Origin: Climacteris rufus
Taxonomy: Eukaryota; Chordata; Aves; Passeriformes; Climacteridae
Assembly (NCBI GenBank): GCA_013398175.1
Contig: VZRZ01007418.1
Coordinates: 722,191-786,190 of the forward strand
Length of the DNA stretch: 64,000 bases
Direction of reading: 5' to 3'
In this document: positions 54,560 through 64,000 of the stretch, piece after piece
Layout of the letters: each line of letters begins with the position of its first letter
Position numbering within the stretch: the stretch's first letter is position 1
Made by a program: the position numbers and the translations under genes
Notes under the pieces: model-generated
What the model saw: only the letters and a program-made list of their open reading frames with translations
Database searches by the model: none
What the model was told of the DNA's origin: nothing

Positions 54560-54583
54560 GTTCTCCTTTCTTTCTCTTTCAAG
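54560..54583 (+). promoter_or_regulatory. Strong 3' splice site before the small coding exon
   Basis: An almost pure pyrimidine tract of about 20 bases ends in CAAG at 54583, and the start codon follows only 12 bases later. This suggests that a non-coding first exon lies upstream and that the coding exon starts here. A CAGGTGTGT donor-like word at about 54016-54024 is one possible partner. I cannot prove splicing. Confidence 0.5.
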
Positions 54584-54595
54584 GAAGGCTGTGCC

Positions 54596-54940
54596 ATGGC
54601 TGTAGTAATCTTCCAAATGTGCCTGATGCTGATGGCCATTGCCACTGTCAACCAGCCGCTCCTGCCCGCTGAAAAGAACGGGATTGTTCCCGAGGGTGGG
54701 GAAGAAATGCTGACGAGGATGAAGGAGCGGGAGGTGAGCCTGCAGCTGCAACGGGTGCATTTCGAGAAGGAAATTGCAGAGCTGGAAGCCAGACAGGAGG
54801 CTCTGGCATGGCCTGCCCGAGAAATGCAGAGAAAGATCCAATGCCACACATTCATCATGTTTTGCTTGGTCGTTCCTGCACTGTTCATAGCCTGGAGGCA
54901 GCATTTCAGGGAACGCACAGCACAGCAGAGAAGATACTGA
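54596..54940 (+). CDS. Predicted small single-pass membrane protein, possibly ITPRIPL1-like N-terminus
   Basis: This frame encodes 114 residues. Residues 3-18 are hydrophobic and look like a signal peptide or signal anchor. Residues about 36-82 are charged, with heptad-like spacing (EREVSLQLQ, EKEIAELEARQ), suggesting a coiled coil. Residues about 84-100 are a second hydrophobic segment, and the basic tail ends in RTAQQRRY. The start has a good Kozak context (GCC before ATG, G after) and sits 12 bases after a strong splice acceptor. The plan (signal peptide, coiled coil, membrane span) matches the N-terminus of the inositol-trisphosphate-receptor-interacting protein-like family, which passerines carry in many copies, but the Mab-21-like domain that should follow is absent. 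After the TGA the frame stays open for 40 codons to a TAG at 55061 with no recognisable homology. It may be a truncated copy, a short novel gene or a chance frame. The family link is my inference. Confidence 0.42.
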   Translation: MAVVIFQMCLMLMAIATVNQPLLPAEKNGIVPEGGEEMLTRMKEREVSLQLQRVHFEKEIAELEARQEALAWPAREMQRKIQCHTFIMFCLVVPALFIAWRQHFRERTAQQRRY

Positions 54941-55142
54941 CTCGATGCTCCTGGGGAAAGCCTGGAAAACAGTGGCTTTCCTGACAAAGTCCTTTATGCT
55001 GTACAGGGAAATTTCCATCTTCATGGACAGAAGTGTAGCATATCTTTGATTAAGGGAAGGTAGACTGGTTCAATGACCTTTGAAATTACTTTGTTCCACT
55101 AACAAAGACTTTAATAGGTTAAGGATTTCCTTTTTTCTTTGT

Positions 55143-55420
55143 ATTGATTATTATAAATACTCTGTTTTCATTGTTAGAAATACTCTCTATGAATTGTTAT
55201 AAGTACTCTCTATTGATTGTTATATTCTCTGTATTCATTGTTATAAATACTTCGTATTGACTGTTATAAATACTCTGTGGTGGTTATTAAAAATACTCTC
55301 TATATTGATTGTTATAAATACTTTCTATATTGATTGTTACAAATGTTCCCTATTGATTGTTAGAAATACTCTCTGCATTGATTCTTATAAATACTCTGTA
55401 TTGATTGTTAGAAATACTAG
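55143..55420. repeat. AT-rich 23-bp tandem repeat (about 12 copies)
   Basis: The unit is close to ATTGATTGTTATAAATACTC plus TCT. Twelve copies are recognisable, mostly 23 bases with some of 21 or 25, and each differs by a few substitutions. Divergence between copies shows that it is an old, non-homogenised array, unlike the nearby 36-bp minisatellite. It lies between the small coding exon and the LTR at 55674. Confidence 0.88.
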
Positions 55421-55970
55421 GCTTTTGTTAATAAAATAGATTAAAGCAAAGGAATAACTTCAGAAATGTTTGTTTGCAGCCAGACGACTTCCTCGTATCT
55501 TTTGGCTCCTGCATTTTCCTGGCATTGTGCAATCCTATTACAGGCCCAGCTACAAACATCAGAGAAATAGAGACTGTGTGTGCAAAGCATGGCTGGGGAT
55601 GTGCAACACATCTTTACTCCCATCAGTGGACAGAAACTTAGAGGAAAATGGTTCAGAAAGAGTCTATAGACATTGTCCTGGTTTAAAAGGACAGGTGTCT
55701 GCCACATAAGGCAGGAACCTCCCTGGAGTGGAGAAAATATGACCCCCTCCCTCCAACTTGTTATAACATTGAAATTACGGGGCTTTCAGGCAAATATATG
55801 GATAAAGGAATAACAGTTATTTACTAGGATATAGATATATAATGAGATGAAACGAACAGCAACAACAAACAAACCAGAAAATCAATAGCAGCCCTCTGTC
55901 ACCTGTTACGCCATTTCCCCTTGGTGCAGTTACACCAAGCACAGCCCCCAGGGAGCGCTGTTGAGGCAGA

Positions 55971-58175
55971 GCGGCTGCAGGGGCAGAGCAGCTGCAGTGG
56001 CTCCCCCATGGCTGCAGGGGCAGAGCAGCTGCAGTGGCTCCCCCATGGCTGCAGGGGCAGAGCGGCTGCAGTGACTCCCCTGGGCTGCAGGGACAGAGCG
56101 GCTGCAGTGACTCCCCTGGGCTGCAGGGGCAGAGCAGCTGCAGTGGCTCCCCTGGGCTGCAGGGGCAGAGCGGCTGCAGTGGCTCCCCTGGGCTGCAGGG
56201 GTGGAGCACCTGCAGTGACTCCCCGGGGCTGCAGGGGCAGAGCGGCTGCAGTGACTCCCCGGGGCTGCAGGGGCAGAGCGGCTGCAGTGACTCCCCGGGG
56301 CTGCAGGGGCAGAGCGGCTGCAGTGACTCCCCGGGGCTGCAGGGGCAGAGCGGCTGCAGTGACTCCCCGGGGCTGCAGGGGCAGAGCGGCTGCAGTGACT
56401 CCCCGGGGCTGCAGGGGCAGAGCGGCTGCAGTGACTCCCCGGGGCTGCAGGGGCAGAGCGGCTGCAGTGACTCCCCGGGGCTGCAGGGGCAGAGCGGCTG
56501 CAGTGACTCCCCGGGGCTGCAGGGGCAGAGCGGCTGCAGTGACTCCCCGGGGCTGCAGGGGCAGAGCGGCTGCAGTGACTCCCCGGGGCTGCAGGGGCAG
56601 AGCGGCTGCAGTGACTCCCCGGGGCTGCAGGGGCAGAGCGGCTGCAGTGACTCCCCGGGGCTGCAGGGGCAGAGCGGCTGCAGTGACTCCCCGGGGCTGC
56701 AGGGGCAGAGCGGCTGCAGTGACTCCCCGGGGCTGCAGGGGCAGAGCGGCTGCAGTGACTCCCCGGGGCTGCAGGGGCAGAGCGGCTGCAGTGACTCCCC
56801 GGGGCTGCAGGGGCAGAGCGGCTGCAGTGACTCCCCGGGGCTGCAGGGGCAGAGCGGCTGCAGTGACTCCCCGGGGCTGCAGGGGCAGAGCGGCTGCAGT
56901 GACTCCCCGGGGCTGCAGGGGCAGAGCGGCTGCAGTGACTCCCCGGGGCTGCAGGGGCAGAGCGGCTGCAGTGACTCCCCGGGGCTGCAGGGGCAGAGCG
57001 GCTGCAGTGACTCCCCGGGGCTGCAGGGGCAGAGCGGCTGCAGTGACTCCCCGGGGCTGCAGGGGCAGAGCGGCTGCAGTGACTCCCCGGGGCTGCAGGG
57101 GCAGAGCGGCTGCAGTGACTCCCCGGGGCTGCAGGGGCAGAGCGGCTGCAGTGACTCCCCGGGGCTGCAGGGGCAGAGCGGCTGCAGTGACTCCCCGGGG
57201 CTGCAGGGGCAGAGCGGCTGCAGTGACTCCCCGGGGCTGCAGGGGCAGAGCGGCTGCAGTGACTCCCCGGGGCTGCAGGGGCAGAGCGGCTGCAGTGACT
57301 CCCCGGGGCTGCAGGGGCAGAGCGGCTGCAGTGACTCCCCGGGGCTGCAGGGGCAGAGCGGCTGCAGTGACTCCCCGGGGCTGCAGGGGCAGAGCGGCTG
57401 CAGTGACTCCCCGGGGCTGCAGGGGCAGAGCGGCTGCAGTGACTCCCCGGGGCTGCAGGGGCAGAGCGGCTGCAGTGACTCCCCGGGGCTGCAGGGGCAG
57501 AGCGGCTGCAGTGACTCCCCGGGGCTGCAGGGGCAGAGCGGCTGCAGTGACTCCCCGGGGCTGCAGGGGCAGAGCGGCTGCAGTGACTCCCCGGGGCTGC
57601 AGGGGCAGAGCGGCTGCAGTGACTCCCCGGGGCTGCAGGGGCAGAGCGGCTGCAGTGACTCCCCGGGGCTGCAGGGGCAGAGCGGCTGCAGTGACTCCCC
57701 GGGGCTGCAGGGGCAGAGCGGCTGCAGTGACTCCCCGGGGCTGCAGGGGCAGAGCGGCTGCAGTGACTCCCCGGGGCTGCAGGGGCAGAGCGGCTGCAGT
57801 GACTCCCCGGGGCTGCAGGGGCAGAGCGGCTGCAGTGACTCCCCGGGGCTGCAGGGGCAGAGCGGCTGCAGTGACTCCCCGGGGCTGCAGGGGCAGAGCG
57901 GCTGCAGTGACTCCCCGGGGCTGCAGGGGCAGAGCGGCTGCAGTGACTCCCCGGGGCTGCAGGGGCAGAGCGGCTGCAGTGACTCCCCGGGGCTGCAGGG
58001 GCAGAGCGGCTGCAGTGACTCCCCGGGGCTGCAGGGGCAGAGCGGCTGCAGTGACTCCCCGGGGCTGCAGGGGCAGAGCGGCTGCAGTGACTCCCCGGGG
58101 CTGCAGGGGCAGAGCGGCTGCAGTGGCTCCCCTGTGGCTGCAGGGGTGGAGCGGCTGCAGTGAGTCCCCCGTGGC
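55971..58175. repeat. 36-bp GC-rich minisatellite (about 60 copies)
   Basis: The unit is CTGCAGGGGCAGAGCGGCTG followed by CAGTGACTCCCCGGGG. The core, about 56224-58123, holds roughly 52 copies without visible differences. The first seven or so copies (55971-56220) and the last one or two (58110-58175) carry substitutions (CCCCATGG, CCTGGG, GTGGAGCACC, CCTGTGG). Each unit has two CTGCAG words and one CCCGGG. As 36 is divisible by 3 and only one plus-strand frame contains a stop (TGA), five of the six frames are open through the array, giving spurious frames of 709, 779, 860 and 902 codons. Perfect homogeneity means very recent expansion, strong gene conversion, or an assembly-collapsed or extended array. 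Confidence 0.97.
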
Positions 58176-58355
58176 TGCAGGGGGTGCCAGAGCTGAGCCT
58201 TGGGCATCCCTGGGGAGTGATGGTGGCCTCGGTGAGGGAGAGAAGATGGCGGGGGCGGTTTCGAGTCACCCCTGGCTCTCACGTTTCCCGAGCCGTATAG
58301 TGGCGATGGCGGTGGCAACGAGGTTCCAATCCGGAGCTGAGAGGTGCTCCCTCCA

Positions 58356-58379
58356 GGGAGGGAGGGAGGGGGTAGGGGG
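58356..58379 (+). other. G-quadruplex motif
   Basis: GGGAGGGAGGGAGGGGGTAG followed by GGGG contains five G runs with loops of 1 to 3 bases, an ideal G-quadruplex sequence. It lies just outside the 36-bp array, within the presumed LTR flank, on the plus strand (antisense to the proposed LTR direction). Confidence 0.75.
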
Positions 58380-58800
58380 CCCTGTTTTCTCTGAGACACC
58401 CATGGAGATGGTGAGGGTCTCTCCGCTGGCGAGGGCAGGTGTTGGAAAGTTCCAGTCCATGGGCTGCTCTTGTGAGCAATGGCTTACTGGTGGTAAGGGG
58501 AAGCAGCAAGGAAAGTTCAGCAGTAGGAGCAAGTGCTCTGGGCAGAAAACAGTCCAGCTACAAACCCTCACAGTGTCTTTCCTCCAAAACCAAGCGATGA
58601 CTGCCCACACCCAGCTAAGAAGTTGTTGAAAACCGCTCTGCTCCCACCTCTGCCTCCAGAGCCATTCCCAAAACTATGCTAAGGCTCTGGCTACATCCTT
58701 AGTCGTCTTCAGTATAGGCCATTCAGCTCCTGGGCAACTCCCTCCGCTTACGGGTTCCCCTGTCACCTAACACATGGGAGAAAATTCTTTAAAAAAGAAA

Positions 58801-60088
58801 AAAATAGAAAAAAAAATCAAAGCCGACAAAAGACTTTTTGGCCAGAAAGCAGGGAAGGAACAGTTTAGCACAAGGTTTCCTTCAGCCATAAGGGAGGCAG
58901 ACCGAGGAGTTTGTTTCCAATGAAGTCTTACACTTTCATCCAATACTGGCAACAGAAGTAGAGTAGATAAGCTGAGGAAAGGGCCACAATATGTTTAGTG
59001 CTAATGACTTCACTTCAAGGATGAGGACAAAACTTTCCTACACTGAACATTAGACCTCAAACCCATAGAATTTTGGGAAGGAATGCTAGAAAAAGGATTG
59101 CACTTCTTGGATGCATTCATGGATGCTGGAATGCACCATGCATCCTCTGAATTTCCAGGGTTTGGAAGGTGTACTATGGGATGTCAGGAAACACTGCCCA
59201 GGCATGGTGTAGGTTGCACCTCTGTTGAAGCCAATGGGGACTGGAGAGGATTCTGTCAAAGTCTGACTCCTTCCCAGTCCAGAAGCAATGCTCTTCCCAG
59301 GATTTATAGTTCAAGAACATGGGCCATACATGTGATGGGGAAGCCACATGAGCAGCCATTGCTGTTCCAGCATGGCCAGAATGGTGCAAGAACCAAACAG
59401 ACGGAGGCACCCACACAAATCCCTCTTTCCAGGGCTCTGGGCTGAACCCACAGGTTCAATAACGTAATGTGCTCTTCCCACAGTGCCATCTGTGTAACTC
59501 TGGGTTAACACTGTCAGCCTGGCACTTTTTTTCCTCTCAGAAAGAGAAATGTGGTAATTTTTTTCTCCTTTTGCCCGTCTTGTCTATGCAGATGTAATGG
59601 GAGGCCATCTCTCCATTTATGCAGGTGTTGAACCTGAGAAAGCCAGTCTGTAATATCAACTGGATAGAGGGTTGTAGCAAAAGCAATAACTGTGAATTGT
59701 CAATTTAAATCATGATAAAGAATGTAGTGTGTTCCAATCCTCCTTAAACTCAAAAGTCAACTCTACCTGTGGCTTCAGGGGGCTGTGGGTCAGGCATGTC
59801 TCTTTACCAACACTCTAATACTTAATGTAATACTTTTCAATTGGGACTGGGTCCAAAAGCAGCAGGACCTGTGTCCTAAATTAGTTTTCAGTCTAATCAT
59901 TACAACTAATTGATGAGTTTTATTTTACCCTGTGATGAGTAGGTTTGAGGTATTTTTTAATTTAATTTGTAGTGTGAACCTCAGTGTCTGCACATTTACA
60001 TCTAAAATTTCTCTCTTGTTAATCAGTTGATGATTATGGTTAGCTGGTTTAAATTCTTACTGTAGTGAGGATGTAGGAAAGAGATAAA
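58801..60088. other. Non-coding spacer between two LTRs
   Basis: It begins with an A-rich stretch (58788-58825) that may still belong to the preceding element. The rest is unremarkable. A 120-codon frame at 59083-59445 has opposing-strand frames of similar size and no domain features. Confidence 0.5.
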
Positions 60089-61056
60089 TGTATTGGGTTT
60101 GCATGGCCAGGTTTTGGTAGCTGAAGTAGTGGTTTCTGTGAGAAGCTGCTGGAATCTTCCCTCCCTGTCCAGGAGAGCCAATGCCAGCCAGCTCTGAGAC
60201 CTACCCACTGCTGGCCAAGGCCAAGCCCATCAGAGAGGGTGGTAATGCCTCTGTTATTACTGTAGATACATAAACTTATTAAGAAGGAAGAAAGTTATTG
60301 CACAGAAATAATTGTGGCCAGAGAGGTGTAAGAATATGTGAGAGGAACAGCTCTGCAGACACCAAAGTCAGTGGAGAAGGAGGGGCAGGAGGTGCTCCAG
60401 GTGCCAGAGCTGAGATTCCCCTGCAGCCCTGGTACTACCCACGCTGAGGCAGCTGTGCCCCTGAGCCCAGGGAGGTCCTTGGGGATGCAGAGATGCACCC
60501 ACAGCCTGTGGAGGAGACCCACACCGGAGCAAGTGGATGCCTGAGAGGAGGCTGTGGCCTTGTGGGAGACCTGTGCTGGAGCAGGGTCCTGGTAGGGATG
60601 TGCGGACCCCTGGAGAGAGGAGCCCACACTGGAGCAGGTTTGTGGGTAGGACTTGTCACCCGTGGGGTACCAGTGCTGGAGCAGAGGAAGGGCTCCTCTC
60701 CCTGAGCAGCTGCAGAAACAACCTGTGATGAACTGCCCACAATCCCCATTCCCTGTCTGCCTGTGCCACTGCATGGGAGGAAGTAGAGCCCAGTAAGAAG
60801 GGAGGGGTGGGAGGAAGGTGTTTTTAAGATTCGTTTTACTGCTATTTATTCTGCTCTGATTTTGACTGGTTATAAATTCAGTTAGTTTCCCCAAGCTGAG
60901 CCTGTGTGGTCCATGACAGTAATTGGTGAGTGATCTCTCCCAGTCCTTAGCTCACAAAGCTTTCATTATATTCTCTCTCCCCTGTCCAGTTGTGGAGGAG
61001 AGGGATAGGGCATCTTTGGTGTGTGCATGGAATCCAGCCAGGGTCAACCTACCACG
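60089..61056 (+). mobile_element. Near-complete ERVL-type solo LTR
   Basis: The element starts TGTATTGGGTTTGCATGGCC and runs through CTTCTGTGAGAAGCTGCTGG, GAGAGGAACAGCTCTGCAGA, GGAGGTGCTCCAGGTGCCAG, CAATTGGTGAGTGATCTCTC-like wording and GCCAGGGTCAACCTACCAC. I recognise this order as a common avian ERVL-type LTR, here about 968 bases long. A TATA-like ACATAAACTTATTAAG lies near 60268-60283 and an ATAAAT word near 60871-60876. The middle holds four spaced copies of a (C/T)GGAGCA(G/A) motif (about 60525, 60577, 60629 and 60677), a degenerate subrepeat of roughly 50 bases. The last base of the expected CA end appears mutated (CACG). A 5-base duplication is not clean (ATAAA before, GGAAA after). 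Internal ERV sequence is absent, so it is a solo LTR. The 199-codon minus-strand frame over it (60295-60894) is a by-product. Confidence 0.82.
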
Positions 61057-64000
61057 GGAAACTACTTGACCCTAAAGATCCATTTCATGCCAGGGCCACG
61101 TATTTCTGCTATGCATAACTTAACAAGGGAATTAACATACAGATAAAGGTTTAGGTCAATAAAAATTTGTCATCCTCTGGCATTTAAGGTTTTCAGGGCA
61201 GAATTACCACTGAACATAAAATGGTAGCCCTTCTTGAGAAATCTGAGGTGAGATGACCTAGTGGATTTACAGTCCAGTGTCTCAGTATTTCACACCCCTG
61301 GTTGTTCAGTAATATTTTGGTGCTTGTGCTGCCTGAGGAGCTCACAACTTGCATTCCAAATCCTGATATTGTACACATATGAACAGAATATAGCTGGTCT
61401 TTTCAGGGCATGACTTGTAGGTTTAGGAAAGGAAAACCAGCTACCACTGTAGTGCTGCAGCCCCCCATGCAGCTCCCTAAACATGCAATTCACAGTGCCT
61501 GGTCTTGTTTACCCTGGAGAAAAATGTAAATATGAATCTTCCTCAACTGTTTTCTCTGTCACTGTTGCTACACAGAAGGCAAACTTGGCAGCTGTTTGAC
61601 CCAGATACCAAGCTCTGGAATATTTTCCACTTGTAGAATCTGGTTTTTGGTTGCTCATTTAAACAACAACATTTTCTGTTGCCTGAATTTTAATTGAACT
61701 GTTCTGTGCAGGCTTGTAGTTATGACCATCCAATGCTTTTCTTTAGCAGTAGGTGCAGCCATAAATTATTTTGCCAAGTGTGGAATTTCCTAAGGGCTCA
61801 CAAAACTTCTCAGTAAATAGATTATATTACAGACTGATACTGTGCAAGAACTTCTGCAGGATACTCTACCTGTTTCAGTCAAAATACATAAAGGGTTATG
61901 ATACAGCCACACTACCTGTTTTAAATGGTACCTTGAATAGTTTTTGGCATCACTGATGAAGGTTTTACTGTGCAATGCACTGGAACTGAGTGGAGTTATC
62001 AGATGATCTGCAGTATTCATAAACCAGATCTGATGGCATGCTTAAATCTCTAAGTTTTAAAATATGCGTGGATGGTGAACTGGGTCTTGTTTCTTGTTTA
62101 AATCCAGACCATATGTTGAGCACTTTTCTTGCTCTCTGCTGTCATGCCAGGAAGAATTTCCCCCTCAGTACATATATAAACAAGTTATAGAAAGGTCACT
62201 GTTTTCATTAATTATTTGCTGTGGCAAACAAAGTGATTTAAAGCTGTGTAGTGTTTTTACTAGCAGGTTTCTTGCATTGTTAAGCAGAAAAGAAGAGGGA
62301 GGATAAAAAGTGACTCAAGAAGTATAAATTGGTGGCTCACAGATACATTCTGCTGGCAGGTCTGATGGTAAAAGGCAGAAAGCATGTTACTTTTTATGTA
62401 GATAAAGCAGGTTATTACACAGTGAAATGTTTATCCATATCTTTTAGCTAATGTACTTTGTTGAAGATTTGTGTTTTATCTTAGATAAAGTGCCTAATTT
62501 TTTTTCTAAAAGATGTCAAATGTTGCCTAAGCATTGCTGGTAGGGAGTGGGAGATCTAGCTATCCATAAACTAAGGGCAATTCTCATTAAGCCCAAACTA
62601 CTGTCTATATTTGAGCAAACAAAATGTGACCATCTCATTAAGGTCATACCTGTCTTGTACCTCTACAGCATTACTGAGATGCTTTGTGCTTCCTTTGATG
62701 TAAAAGATCCCTTATTTATTAGTAATTCTGTTGATGTAACAGTTCTTGTGTTTCAGGTGAATCCCTTGAGATCAGACAGGAAAATGCAGTTTATGAGAAG
62801 CAGAGTGAACCTTGCTGTGAAGTAGGTCAGGCAAGAGCAACGTGGAATTGGTGCAAAGTAAAAGGAGATTGGAGAACAATGTCTGTTTCAAAATAAAGTA
62901 AGATTTTATATTAGAGACCAATTTGACATGCCTAGACCTAGAGCTTAATTTAGATTTAAATATGATAATAGAAGAAAATGTTGGTTATGAATACATTGTG
63001 GCCAGTGCTTTGTCTTTGTCAGTACTTTTTTAGTAAAAAAAGCTCTTGGTTCTTAGAATAAAAGTCAGAGATGCTCTAGGTCAGGTCTGTAATTTAAAAA
63101 GAGCAGGGAAAGCAGACATTATTCATGTGGACTTTACTAAACAACAACAGCAGTATCTGATCTGTGACAAACAGTGAAATAAATCAGTTCATTGGGACTA
63201 TTTCTAGACCTAAGCACACAAAAATTAAAGTAGGTATCTATCTGTGAGAATTGTTATCCTAATAATTGATAGCAGTGGACACAGAAAGGTTGTGAGAATC
63301 CCTTCTCCCAAGAAACCTTGGCTTTTTCTGGACTTAAAACAGAGGAGAACAAGGAAGGATGTGTGTGGCTCCAGTCCACCTTCGGCAGAAAATCTCTGAG
63401 CCTGATAATGAACTTAAAACTGTTTCAAGAATGCTGAGACAGGTCAAAATTGTTGTACCAGCTGTGAGTAGAGAAAGTGCGAAAGATAACCACATTAAAA
63501 AATACTGTGTGGGCTGCTACATATCAGAACCCCATGGCTCTTAAACCTCTAACTGCATTACCTTTGTCCCTGCAACTCGGGTCAGAAATTTCAGGCACTT
63601 AGTGATGTAAAACTGCTCTGACTTTGTAGCAGAACTTGCCAGCACAAGATCTGCCAGCAGAATACTCCATGCAAAGCAGCTGTGAAGAGTTTCCCTTGAT
63701 CTGGTTCTCCTGGCTTGCAAGAGGTGACTGCAATGTAATTTCAAAAACCAGTGGTAACACTTTGCTTAAAAGTTCAGTGAGCCAAAGGCAGCCCTGAACC
63801 ATTCTTAGAGACAGTTGCCCTCTGTGGCTTAGCACGTTCCCTAGAACGAAAGCCTCATTCAGATATGCTTTATCACCAATAGGCTTTTCCCTGGCAATAA
63901 TGAAATTTAAAGAAAGTACCAAAACAAATCAGTTTCGAGGGTGGATTGTACTAAAGGGTTTTGATTTGTGTTTCCAGAATAAAGTTGGGGTTTAGCTGCA
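61057..64000. other. AT-rich non-coding DNA at the right edge
   Basis: No gene, RNA or repeat is recognised. Frames are 107 codons or fewer and occur on both strands without domain features. The 92-codon frame at 62547-62825 and the 107-codon minus frame at 63599-63922 have no supporting splice pattern. Confidence 0.5.

Larger units (their letters stand above)
55674..58800 (-). mobile_element. Passerine LTR carrying an expanded minisatellite
   Basis: The left end reads TGTCCTGGTTTAAAAGGACA, then GGTGTCTGCC, a GGCAGGAACCTCCCT word, TTGAAATTACGGGGCTTTCA and GGAATAACAGTTATTTACTA. I recognise this as one end of a widespread songbird endogenous-retrovirus LTR, which normally closes with the inverted form AAACCAGGACA. 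On that basis the LTR lies on the minus strand with its 3' end at 55674. The 36-bp array sits about 300 bases inside it. The 3' flank of the array (58176 to about 58800) is GC-rich, then becomes A-rich, and probably represents the rest of the LTR, but I could not find the other terminus or a clean target-site duplication, so the right boundary is approximate. No retroviral coding sequence is present. Confidence 0.62.

Noticed and set aside
54212..55024. 270-codon minus-strand frame
   Set aside because: It is antisense to the better-supported plus-strand exon, rich in Gln/Pro/His as expected of an antisense shadow, and without domain features.
55971..58175. CRISPR-like array
   Set aside because: Repeats are directly adjacent with no unique spacers, and the genome is vertebrate.
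55817..58629. Open frames of 709-902 codons on both strands as giant repetitive proteins
   Set aside because: They arise from a 36-bp tandem array whose unit is divisible by three. They overlap on opposite strands and have no conserved domain or plausible start context.
60295..60894. 199-codon minus-strand frame
   Set aside because: It lies entirely inside the ERVL-type LTR and opposite to its direction. It is a by-product of the GC-rich LTR body.

Overview
This is vertebrate nuclear DNA, almost certainly from a bird and probably a songbird (Passeriformes). The evidence is the 3' end of a CR1 LINE (21148-21209), a second CR1 piece on the minus strand (24420-24505), and several long terminal repeats (LTRs) that I recognise as passerine endogenous retrovirus types. 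Most of the window is AT-rich, has stop codons in all frames every few tens of codons, and carries no conventional multi-exon gene that I can support. It looks like intergenic or intronic sequence. No bacterial-style features are present (operons, ribosome-binding sites, CRISPR arrays, tRNA or rRNA genes).

Layout. 1-41 is a poly-T end with a reversed AATAAA, resembling the poly(A) end of a minus-strand transcript or retrocopy. 42-18059 is AT-rich unique DNA. 18060-18845 is a candidate plus-strand LTR. 21148-21209 and 24420-24505 are CR1 fragments. 22843-23580 is a weak candidate for a decayed retroelement. 31477-31774 is a solo LTR with a perfect 6-bp target-site duplication. 31781-50766 is again mostly unique. 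50767-51135 is a partial minus-strand LTR.

The last quarter differs in character. From 53.6 to 61.1 kb there is a GC-richer cluster: a degenerate 'GGATTCCATG' repeat; one plausible small coding exon (54596-54940, 114 aa: hydrophobic N-terminus, charged helix, transmembrane segment) preceded by a strong splice acceptor; an AT-rich 23-bp tandem repeat (55143-55420); an LTR beginning at 55674 that contains a roughly 2.2-kb, 36-bp minisatellite; and a near-complete ERVL-type LTR (60089-61056).

The most notable structure is the minisatellite (55971-58175), with about 52 essentially identical core units and degenerate copies at both edges. Because 36 is a multiple of 3, it creates giant open frames of 709-902 codons on both strands. 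These are almost certainly not proteins. I found no convincing undescribed biological system. The best leads are the VNTR-bearing LTR, the small membrane-protein exon and the intact solo LTR. LTR family assignments rest on memory of repeat consensus sequences and were not searched.
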